Source of the DNA: Gammaproteobacteria bacterium
GTDB lineage: Bacteria > Pseudomonadota > Gammaproteobacteria > Steroidobacterales > SZUA-146
Reading direction: 5' to 3'
DNA length: 10,487 bases
Assembly: GCA_013002925.1 (NCBI GenBank)
Contig: JABDLQ010000048.1
Location: forward strand, 1 to 10,487
The position numbers were made by a program, and so were the translations under genes. Within the stretch, counting starts at the first letter, position 1; every line of letters begins with the position of its first letter. This document shows, piece after piece, positions 1 through 5,689 of this stretch. The notes under the pieces were generated by a model. It saw only the letters and a list, made by a program, of their open reading frames with translations, did no database searches and was not told the DNA's origin.

Positions 1-421
1 CCCCACCGAATGGGAATCATTGTGTGATGGCTGCGCACGCTGCTGTCTGCATAAATTCGCCGACGAGGAGACCGGGCAGGTGCACTACACCGATGTGGCG
101 TGCGTGTTGCTGAACCGTGACAGCTGCCGCTGCACGGACTATTCAAGGCGCCACGAGCGAGTGCCTGCCTGCCTGAAGCTGTCTGCCGACACGCCTGGGT
201 CTTTTCGCTGGCTGCCAGACACCTGCGCCTACCGCCTGATTGCCGAGGACAAACCATTGTTTGACTGGCACCCACTGGTTTCCGGGGATCCCGATACCGT
301 CCGCCTGGCCGGCATTTCTGTACGCGACAACAGTGTTTCGGAGACGTATATACACCCTGACGACATTGAATTGCGCCGTGCGCGCTGGATCACCTGCTCC
401 AAATCGGGGAAATCCGACTGA
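1..421 (+). CDS. ycgN: YcgN/YkgJ-family cysteine-cluster protein, 5' partial
   Basis: This is the C-terminal 139 codons or so of a YcgN (UPF0260) protein. The reading frame is open from position 2, where PTEWESLCDGCARCC matches the region just before the cysteine cluster of E. coli YcgN, so the true start lies upstream of the window. The TTG at 20 only looks like a start because the frame is cut. The CxxCxxCC cluster is the hallmark of the putative zinc/iron-chelating domain. It is followed by conserved cysteines in VACVLLN, CRCTDY, PACLKL and DTCAYRL, and by the motif WHPLVSG, all in the family's usual order. The tail ITCSKSGKSD adds a cysteine that the E. coli protein lacks. The protein is small and cytosolic, and its biochemical role is not established. 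No terminator is visible after the TGA. Family assignment is secure; function is unknown. Confidence 0.93.
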   Translation, partial: PTEWESLCDGCARCCLHKFADEETGQVHYTDVACVLLNRDSCRCTDYSRRHERVPACLKLSADTPGSFRWLPDTCAYRLIAEDKPLFDWHPLVSGDPDTVRLAGISVRDNSVSETYIHPDDIELRRARWITCSKSGKSD

Positions 422-530
422 CATTTGCGCACACCGAACGCCGGATTTGACATTAATGAGCACTTTCATGTCAGTATTTTTTACATGGGTGATCAAAAAC
501 TGTTGGCTGGACAACTTTCAACCCGGGTAA

Positions 531-565
531 TCACTCAGAATGACGATAAATATTCACTCGGAATG
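531..565 (+). repeat. Pair of 12-bp direct repeats, candidate activator-binding sites
   Basis: TCACTCAGAATG (531-542) and TCACTCGGAATG (554-565) match at 11 of 12 positions and are 23 bp apart start to start, about two helical turns, so they would face the same side of the DNA. They lie about 85-120 bp upstream of the start site predicted from the sigma-54 promoter at 624-639, which is the usual distance for enhancer-binding activators. The repeat and spacing are seen directly. The role as an activator site is inference; PrsR of the PEP-CTERM system is the natural candidate. Confidence 0.5.
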
Positions 566-586
566 CTCTCTAAATCAACTGGTTAT

Positions 587-605
587 TGAATTCCCCCTGA
601 ATTCG
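587..605 (+). repeat. Two TGAATTC elements 11 bp apart
   Basis: TGAATTC occurs at 587-593 and again at 598-604, spaced by one helical turn, between the 12-bp repeats and the sigma-54 promoter. Each contains the palindrome GAATTC. They could be protein contact sites or chance; nothing in the sequence decides between these. Confidence 0.25.
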
Positions 606-623
606 GCCGCCAAGTGTGAAAAT

Positions 624-639
624 TGGCACAGATATTGCT
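624..639 (+). promoter_or_regulatory. Sigma-54 (RpoN) -24/-12 promoter
   Basis: TGGCAC-AGATA-TTGCT matches the sigma-54 consensus TGGCAC-N5-TTGCW, with the invariant GG and GC at the right spacing. A T precedes it, as the extended consensus prefers. Transcription would start near 650, giving a leader of about 73 nt before the ATG at 723. PEP-CTERM protein genes are known in several bacteria to be driven by RpoN with the PrsK/PrsR two-component system, which agrees with this position. The motif match is direct; activity is inferred. Confidence 0.68.
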
Positions 640-672
640 TGTTTAACAACATAGTCTGCGCCGCATTTGCTG

Positions 673-688
673 TGGCACAATCTTTGGG
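673..688 (+). promoter_or_regulatory. Weaker sigma-54-like site
   Basis: TGGCAC-AATCT-TTGGG has a full -24 half, but the -12 element reads TTGG instead of TTGC. It lies 49 bp downstream of the better site. It may be a non-productive RpoN binding site or chance. Confidence 0.22.
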
Positions 689-722
689 CACGAAAAAAAA
701 ATGGATAAAGAAGGTTAAAATA

Positions 723-1295
723 ATGAAAATATCAGTAATGCGACACAAATTTTCCACGGTGGTGCTGCTTGCTATCACCATGGCGTTCGGTACGGTTAAC
801 GCATCTGCAGTGCCTATCGATGGCGCCATCGGTTTCGGTGGACTGTTCAATCCCACCGGCGGCGCCGGCGTAGATCTGTCAGACGCTACCGGGCTTACCT
901 TTGGTTTTTCGTTTGTCAGCGCAGCCAGTGGCGACCTCGCTGCAGCAGTCGGTGAAAATGTATTTTTCTCAGATTTTGATTTTGATCCTGCGAGCACACC
1001 GGTGACTCCTCTTTGGGATATACCAACTCTCGGGTATTCCTTTGATCTGCTTGACGTTAACGTCACCGGACAGACTGCCGCTGCGCTCAATCTGGAGGGC
1101 ACCGGCATCATGATGGCAGCAGGCTTCGACGATACGCCTGGAGAGTGGGTCTTCAGTGGTGACTCTGTCGGTGGCGTGTTTTTCACGTTTTCGAGCATCT
1201 CTACCACGACGCCAGTAGCTGAGCCTGGCACCGCGCTGTTGTTGGGCCTTGGCCTGCTGGGCATGGGTATCGTCAGGAGACGCCGTAACGGCTAA
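723..1295 (+). CDS. PEP-CTERM sorting domain-containing secreted protein (first paralog)
   Basis: This 190-residue protein is exported and has a C-terminal exosortase signal. Residues 1-29 form a signal peptide (basic start, hydrophobic stretch, cleavage after NASA). The C-terminus has AEPG at 166-169, a hydrophobic segment at about 170-184, and an RRRR stop at 185-188. That is the tripartite PEP-CTERM signal, which exosortase recognises and cleaves at the inner membrane. The middle is glycine-rich and beta-prone, with NPTGG...DLSDATGL (43-58) and GFDDTPGEWVFSGDSVGG (134-151), both shared with the next gene and recalled from other small gammaproteobacterial PEP-CTERM proteins. The ATG at 723 was chosen because AAAGAAGG lies eight bases upstream and the signal peptide begins there; a longer frame from 540 has no such support. 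A sigma-54 promoter probably drives it. The specific role is unknown; family members are tied to exopolysaccharide, floc or biofilm matrix. Confidence 0.85.
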   Translation: MKISVMRHKFSTVVLLAITMAFGTVNASAVPIDGAIGFGGLFNPTGGAGVDLSDATGLTFGFSFVSAASGDLAAAVGENVFFSDFDFDPASTPVTPLWDIPTLGYSFDLLDVNVTGQTAAALNLEGTGIMMAAGFDDTPGEWVFSGDSVGGVFFTFSSISTTTPVAEPGTALLLGLGLLGMGIVRRRRNG

Positions 1296-1345
1296 CCGAA
1301 GGTGAGGGTAATGCGGTGCCAACACCAGGGATTGCACCTGCCCAC

Positions 1346-1375
1346 TTGAATTAATTGGTCGAATTTCGTCATAAT
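1346..1375 (+). promoter_or_regulatory. Sigma-70-like promoter candidate for the second PEP-CTERM gene
   Basis: TTGAAT (1346-1351) and CATAAT (1370-1375) are separated by 18 bp and lie about 50 bp upstream of the ATG at 1424. Matches to TTGACA and TATAAT are 4/6 and 5/6. No TGGCAC/TTGC sigma-54 motif was found in this 128-bp spacer, so the second gene may have constitutive expression in addition to read-through from the first. Confidence 0.38.
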
Positions 1376-1423
1376 AGGGATTCGACACCATAAAACCAAA
1401 ATAACCCGACAGGGAACTTAGAT

Positions 1424-1978
1424 ATGAAAATTTTAAAAATGAGGGGACGCGGCCTGGCTATGACCGCACTTTTAATGATGACCGCAGCGCTGTCCGTATC
1501 CGCATCGGCTGCGTCGATTAGCAGTTTCAGTGAAATAGCCTTGATCGGTGGCACCTACACGCCGACCGGAGGCACGGGGTTGGCCGATGCAACGGGTATT
1601 AATGCAGCTCCATCGCTCATCGCCGGTGGCGCGAATGACTTCGCGTTCGCCGTTGGTAGTATGGCAACATTTTCGCCGTTTGATTTTACCACTGGCGGTG
1701 CGGTCTTTACTTTTGCTAGCGGCGGTTCGTTTACAGCTACGTCGATCTCCATCGATCTGCAAACAGCAGTGGCGCTGGATGTGTCGATGACAGGTATTTA
1801 CAGCCTGGATGGCTTCGACGATACGGCAGGTACTTTTGTCTTTACGTCAGATGCATTGGGCGGACTATTTACCTATTCTGGCGTTGGCAGAATTCCTGAA
1901 CCGATTCCGGTACCCGGGGCATTGCTGTTATTTGGTTCTGCACTGGCAGGGCTTGGCTTAACACGCCGCAGCAGCTAA
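1424..1978 (+). CDS. PEP-CTERM/VPxP-type secreted protein (second paralog)
   Basis: This 184-residue protein is a diverged copy of the gene before it. Residues 1-29 form a signal peptide with cleavage near SASA. The C-terminal signal begins at RIPEPIPVPGA (156-166), followed by a hydrophobic helix LLLFGSALAGLGL (167-179) and a short RR. It therefore contains a PEP (158-160) and, nearer the helix, IPVPG, which resembles the VPLPA-type variant more than the classical PEP type. Shared blocks with the first paralog are TPTGGTGLADATGI (46-59) and GFDDTAGTFVFTSDALGG (130-147). The ATG at 1424 has AGGGA eight bases upstream. A strong terminator follows the stop codon by about 22 bases. The protein is probably anchored in, or released from, the cell envelope; the ligand and role are unknown. 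Confidence 0.82.
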   Translation: MKILKMRGRGLAMTALLMMTAALSVSASAASISSFSEIALIGGTYTPTGGTGLADATGINAAPSLIAGGANDFAFAVGSMATFSPFDFTTGGAVFTFASGGSFTATSISIDLQTAVALDVSMTGIYSLDGFDDTAGTFVFTSDALGGLFTYSGVGRIPEPIPVPGALLLFGSALAGLGLTRRSS

Positions 1979-2000
1979 ACCGCCTCGCAAAGCGACAAAT

Positions 2001-2033
2001 AAAAAACGGCAGCCTCTTGGCTGCCGTTTTTTT
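2001..2033. terminator. Bidirectional rho-independent terminator
   Basis: CGGCAGCC (2007-2014) pairs perfectly with GGCTGCCG (2019-2026) around a TCTT loop. The stem is flanked by six A residues (2001-2006) and seven T residues (2027-2033), so either strand yields a GC-rich hairpin followed by a U-tract. It ends the PEP-CTERM transcript on the plus strand and can also stop ppc transcripts arriving on the minus strand. Confidence 0.92.
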
Positions 2034-2213
2034 GTGTCTGGCGTTATCATCCGCGGCGATATTTCCAGCACCCGCCACCGGTTTGTCGTTGCCGCCTGCA
2101 CGACAGTCTAATTGAGGACTTTCAAAGGATCAGAATGCGGACAGGTTTCATCGCCGGGGAAAATTTGACGTGATGGGGCCACAGGCAAACCTGTCTACCC
2201 GGTGAAGGGTGCG
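2034..2213. other. Intergenic region between converging genes, with hairpins
   Basis: There is no gene here. On the minus strand it is the ppc 3' untranslated region before the shared terminator. A hairpin forms from TGTCGTTGC (2084-2092) and GCACGACA (2098-2105) with one bulged base. GACAGGTTT (2140-2148) is the exact reverse complement of AAACCTGTC (2187-2195), 38 nt apart. ACAGG (2181-2185) and CCTGT (2190-2194) form a competing local hairpin with a CAAA loop. No U-tract follows any of them, so they are not ordinary terminators; they could stabilise the ppc transcript 3' end. Confidence 0.4.
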
Positions 2214-4952
2214 CTAACCGGTATTTTGCAGCCCATGCGCGATGCCATTGACTGAAATCAGCAGCGCCTTGAGCAGCTCATCATCCTGGCTTCCGGCCGC
2301 GCGCCAGCGGCGCAGCAAATCCACCTGGATGTAGCTCATCGGATCGACATAAGGGTTGCGCAGATAGATCGCCCGGCGCAACGTCGGATCCTGTTCCAGT
2401 AACTCTGTCGTGCCTTTTAGCCTTAACACGACTTCCCGGGTGGCATGATATTCTGCTTCAATCTTACCGAAGATCGGCTGCACATCATCGTCAGCCAGTG
2501 CCGCATAGCTGCGTGCAATGGGCATATCAGATTTGGCCAGCACCATTTCCACATCATCGACCAGGGTACGGAGAAATACGGATTCACTCAGCATCTCACG
2601 CAACACAGCTTCACCGTATTTTTCGATGGCGGCAGAAAACCCGACTCCTACACCATACCAGCCGGTGATGATCTGCCGACTCTGGGTCCACGAAAACACC
2701 CATGGAATGGCCCGCAAATCCTTGACGCCCGCACCTTTACGGCGCGACGCCGGTCGTGAACCAATACGCATGCGCTCGATGACATCGATCGGCGTAGCGG
2801 CACGAAAATAGCGCGTAAAGTTGGGCTCACGATAGACCAGGTCGCGGTAGGCCTCGCGGCTGCGCGCTGCCAGAAAATCCATAATGTCATACCAGTGCTG
2901 TGGAAAGTCCTTGCGCCCTTTGCCCAGTGTTGCCAGCAACACGGCTGAGGTCGATTGCTCCAGTGTGCGCAACGCAATGCCACGCAGTCCATATTTGGCG
3001 TTGATAATTTCGCCCTGCTCCGTGACCCGTAACCGACCCTGCACGGTGCCATATGGCGCGGCCAGAATTCCCTGGTGGAATTTGCCGCCGCCACGACTGA
3101 TCGTGCCGCCACGGCCATGAAAGAACACAACTTTGGTCGAATGCTCTTCGAGTACGTTCGCCAACGCGCGCTGCCCTTGTTGAAGCGCCCATCGCGCCGC
3201 CACTAAACCGCCATCTTTGTTGCTGTCTGAATAACCGATCATGATCATTTGCCGCTGTTCGCGCTGCGCCAGGTGCGGTGCATACACCGGCGAGTTCAAC
3301 AGTCGCCGCATGACTTCCGGTCCAGCGTGCAGATCGTCTACTGTTTCGAATAGCGGCGCTATATCGAGCGGTAAATTGCCGTCAGCAGAGCTCATACCGG
3401 CCCATTTGGCCAACAGCATAACCGACAGTACATCGTCCGCATCCTGCGCCATGCTGATGACGCAAGGACCAATCGCATTGTCGCCAAACTCCATGCGACA
3501 ACTCTGCATGGTCGCAAAGACCGCCACGCTATCCGTTAGTGCCGGATGTTCCGTGACCTGTGGCGGCGTATTGTCCGCCAGGGCTTCGCTGATTAAACGA
3601 GTGCGCTGATCAGCGGGCATTGTCATCCACTCGGCATAGCCCAGCCCTGCCCCAACGGCTTCGCGAAATACATGCGAGTCCTGCCGTACATCCAGTGTGG
3701 CCAGATGAAACCCGAAGGTTTGAATCTTTCGCAGCAAGCGATTGACGAGAAACAAACCCGCATGCTCGCCACGATTATCGCGCAGACTGTCGCTGATCAA
3801 CTGGATGTCGTCGTAAAACTGCTGCGGTCCGGAGTAAGCGGCCGCATGCCCGTCCAGCGTTGCCTGGAGACGCCCTGCTATCAGTCGCAAAAAGCGTCGG
3901 TAAAACATGGTCTGGTGACGCCGATGAACTTTTTTCAGGCGATCACCCAGCAACTGACGGTAATGCATGACCGCACGCGCAATTCGCTCGTCGAAGGACA
4001 CGCGGCTGGCCGATTGACTCAACCGCCACGACAGCTCCATGACATCGTCGTAGTAACGGTGGATGATGGCCGTACGATGCCTGACCAATGAATCCTTGAT
4101 GGTTTCCGCATTTACATTGGGGTTGCCATCCATATCGCCGCCAACCCAGGAATTAAAACTCAGCAAGCGCGGCGGTGTGAACTGTGCCGGTACCTCAAAA
4201 GACTCGGTAACAGCCCGGTGCAGGTTTTCATAGTAGGGCGCGACGATCCGATACAGAATCTGGGTCAGATAGAACAACACGTTGTCGCGTTCATCGGCAA
4301 CGCTGATCCGGTCCGAGGGGTGCTCTTCGGTTTGCCACGATGCAGTGATCTCACTGCGCACCTGGGCGGTCAGCGCCCGCTGCTCGGGGATGGTTAGCGT
4401 TGGATCCATATTTTTTATCAGCAGCCGTGCAATTTGCTGCTGTTTCTCCAGCAGTGACCGGCGCGTCGCTTCGGTGGGATGGGCAGTAAACACCGGCTCA
4501 ATCAGCATCTGGGAAAATGCATCACATAATTCCTGTGCGCTGACGCCCTTGGTTTTGAGCTGCTCCAGCGCCCAGGCCACACTCTCGGGCTGCTGGGTGT
4601 CGGTATCCTGCAGGTACTCCCGGCGACGCCTGATACGATGAATTCGCTCGGCCAGGTTTACGATTTGGAAGTAGGCCGAAAACCCGCGCACCAGCCGCAC
4701 AGCACTATGGGGTTCGATATCGTGCAACACCGACTCGAGCGATTCCCGTACCGCATCGTCCGCGTCGCATGTGCTGCTTTTGTCAGCGCGGCGACGATCG
4801 CTGATGGCCGCCAGACGGGCCCGCTCCACCAGGGCAAAAAATTCATCGCCGCATTGTTCGCGCAGCATCTCGCCCACCAGCCGGCCAAGTTCACCCACAT
4901 CGTCTTTCAGCGGCCTGTCTTTCGCAGTAAATTGCGCAAAACGATCGGTCAT
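2214..4952 (-). CDS. ppc: Phosphoenolpyruvate carboxylase
   Basis: Phosphoenolpyruvate carboxylase makes oxaloacetate and phosphate from PEP and bicarbonate in the cytosol, refilling the TCA cycle. The 912-residue protein is slightly longer than the 883-residue E. coli enzyme. Visible signatures are FTAHPTE with catalytic His158, GGDMDGNPNV (271-280), LDVRQDS with Arg423, YSDSNKDGG with Lys579, FHGRGGTISRGGG with His612, Arg614 and Arg620, LRVTEQGE (641-648), GSRPASRR (731-738), and IPWVFSWTQSR (749-759). The aspartate-inhibitor site of the E. coli enzyme is conserved as Lys807, Arg620, Arg865 and the C-terminal Asn910 in QNTG, so feedback inhibition by aspartate is likely. The ATG at 4952 has an AGGA ten bases upstream. 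The gene is 254 bp from yajQ, long enough for its own promoter, and a possible leader peptide lies in that gap. No frame damage is seen. Confidence 0.98.
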   Translation of the reverse strand: MTDRFAQFTAKDRPLKDDVGELGRLVGEMLREQCGDEFFALVERARLAAISDRRRADKSSTCDADDAVRESLESVLHDIEPHSAVRLVRGFSAYFQIVNLAERIHRIRRRREYLQDTDTQQPESVAWALEQLKTKGVSAQELCDAFSQMLIEPVFTAHPTEATRRSLLEKQQQIARLLIKNMDPTLTIPEQRALTAQVRSEITASWQTEEHPSDRISVADERDNVLFYLTQILYRIVAPYYENLHRAVTESFEVPAQFTPPRLLSFNSWVGGDMDGNPNVNAETIKDSLVRHRTAIIHRYYDDVMELSWRLSQSASRVSFDERIARAVMHYRQLLGDRLKKVHRRHQTMFYRRFLRLIAGRLQATLDGHAAAYSGPQQFYDDIQLISDSLRDNRGEHAGLFLVNRLLRKIQTFGFHLATLDVRQDSHVFREAVGAGLGYAEWMTMPADQRTRLISEALADNTPPQVTEHPALTDSVAVFATMQSCRMEFGDNAIGPCVISMAQDADDVLSVMLLAKWAGMSSADGNLPLDIAPLFETVDDLHAGPEVMRRLLNSPVYAPHLAQREQRQMIMIGYSDSNKDGGLVAARWALQQGQRALANVLEEHSTKVVFFHGRGGTISRGGGKFHQGILAAPYGTVQGRLRVTEQGEIINAKYGLRGIALRTLEQSTSAVLLATLGKGRKDFPQHWYDIMDFLAARSREAYRDLVYREPNFTRYFRAATPIDVIERMRIGSRPASRRKGAGVKDLRAIPWVFSWTQSRQIITGWYGVGVGFSAAIEKYGEAVLREMLSESVFLRTLVDDVEMVLAKSDMPIARSYAALADDDVQPIFGKIEAEYHATREVVLRLKGTTELLEQDPTLRRAIYLRNPYVDPMSYIQVDLLRRWRAAGSQDDELLKALLISVNGIAHGLQNTG

Positions 4953-5025
4953 AAGTCTTTTTCCTGCAAATGCGCGCCGCAGCCTGCGTCAATCCGCCGG
5001 TCGCAGCCATCTGTTGCTATTGTCA

Positions 5026-5064
5026 TTACCATGCCAGGCACAGTCCGATTGAGGTTTGCACCAC
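5026..5064 (-). CDS. Possible 12-codon leader peptide upstream of ppc
   Basis: In the leader of ppc a near-perfect Shine-Dalgarno, AAAGGAGG (complement of 5069-5076), is followed after four bases by GTG GTG and a short frame encoding MVQTSIGLCLAW, ending in TAA. It is the strongest ribosome binding site in this stretch, yet no long gene follows it in a suitable frame. A competing minus-strand frame (4949-5197) runs through the same bases and stops on the ppc start (TTATGA), but it is arginine-rich with no recognisable family. The peptide may be regulatory, or the site may be accidental. No clear attenuator hairpin was found between it and ppc. Confidence 0.27.
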   Translation of the reverse strand: MVQTSIGLCLAW

Positions 5065-5206
5065 GGCGCCTCCTTTGAAAACCATTCCTGAAACTGACCA
5101 ATAATTGCGGTTTGTTACGCCAGGCCAACACCCGTTTGAACCCCGTAACTGCGACACCTGGCCCGTCCATTACCCTGGACAGTAGCAGTGCGCTCACAAG
5201 CTTGCG

Positions 5207-5689
5207 CTAGTCCCGAAAGTTTTCATACTGCAGAGGCAGTTTCAGATCCGCTTCTTTCAAAAAGCCGATAACTTTTTGCAGGTCATCACGCTTTTTTCCT
5301 GTGACCCGGAGCTTTTCGCCCTGGATGGCAGTCTGGACCTTCATTTTTTTTTCTTTGATCATTTTTACAATTTTCTTGGCCACCAGCGTTTCGATTCCCT
5401 GTTGGACCGTCAAAGTTTGAGTAGCCTTGTTCATCGCAGTGTCAATGTCACCGGGCACCAGGCAGGCTACATCAATCTTCCGGCTCGTCATTTTATGCCG
5501 CAGGATTTCCAGCATTTGTTTGAGCTGAAACTCTGCCTCCGCGGTCATCGTAATGACCGCATCCTTGAGCTCATAACGGGCATCAACTCCCTTAAAATCA
5601 AAGCGATTTCCAACTTCGCGGTTGGCCTGATCAATCGCATTATTCAGTTCGTGGTGATCGACTTCGGAAACTACGTCAAATGAAGGCAT
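5207..5689 (-). CDS. yajQ: YajQ-family nucleotide/cyclic-di-GMP-binding protein
   Basis: This 160-residue protein matches YajQ (UPF0234; about 163 residues in E. coli) along its full length: MPSFDVVSEVD at the start, NRFDFKG (28-34), the central KMTSRKIDV, KKIVKMIKEKKMKVQ, and the end LPLQYENFRD. YajQ proteins are small cytosolic proteins of two ferredoxin-like domains. In Xanthomonas and Pseudomonas a homolog binds cyclic di-GMP and works with a LysR-type regulator, and the E. coli protein binds nucleotides. The ATG overlaps the stop of the lipoprotein gene upstream (TGATG), with AGGAGG ten bases before it, so the two are probably translated from one mRNA by coupled initiation. No strong terminator follows before ppc; only a weak palindrome, CACAAGCTTGCG, is seen at 5195-5206. 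Confidence 0.95.
   Translation of the reverse strand: MPSFDVVSEVDHHELNNAIDQANREVGNRFDFKGVDARYELKDAVITMTAEAEFQLKQMLEILRHKMTSRKIDVACLVPGDIDTAMNKATQTLTVQQGIETLVAKKIVKMIKEKKMKVQTAIQGEKLRVTGKKRDDLQKVIGFLKEADLKLPLQYENFRD

Larger units (their letters stand above)
422..722 (+). promoter_or_regulatory. Upstream regulatory region of the first PEP-CTERM gene
   Basis: These 301 bases hold no convincing gene. An in-frame ATG at 540 would extend the next protein by 61 residues but would bury its signal peptide. The region contains, in order: an inverted repeat TGACAT/ATGTCA at 448-453 and 468-473 (14-nt spacer); two 12-bp direct repeats at 531-565; two GAATTC palindromes 11 bp apart at 588-604; a near-consensus sigma-54 promoter at 624-639; a weaker sigma-54-like site at 673-688; an A-run at 692-700; and a ribosome binding site AAAGAAGG at 707-714, eight bases before the ATG at 723. 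This order is what one expects of an activator-dependent sigma-54 promoter. No terminator for ycgN is seen. Confidence 0.6.

Noticed and set aside
447..480. TTGACA at 447-452 as a -35 box.
   Set aside because: No acceptable -10 lies 16-18 bp away; the nearest TATTTT is about 22 bp away.
540..722. A 61-residue N-terminal extension of the first PEP-CTERM protein from the ATG at 540.
   Set aside because: It covers the sigma-54 promoter and would bury the signal peptide. The ATG at 723 has a good Shine-Dalgarno and begins the signal peptide.
575..1264. A 229-codon open frame on the minus strand opposite the first PEP-CTERM gene.
   Set aside because: It is proline- and serine-rich in the way antisense frames are, has no recognisable domain, and the plus-strand gene is clearly real.
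2445..4641. Several plus-strand open frames of 80-140 codons opposite ppc.
   Set aside because: ppc is intact and conserved along its length; these are antisense shadows without domains or ribosome binding sites.
4949..5197. An 82-codon minus-strand frame whose stop overlaps the ppc start.
   Set aside because: Low-complexity arginine-rich sequence, no family resemblance and no ribosome binding site seen at its start. The overlap with ppc is suggestive but may be chance.
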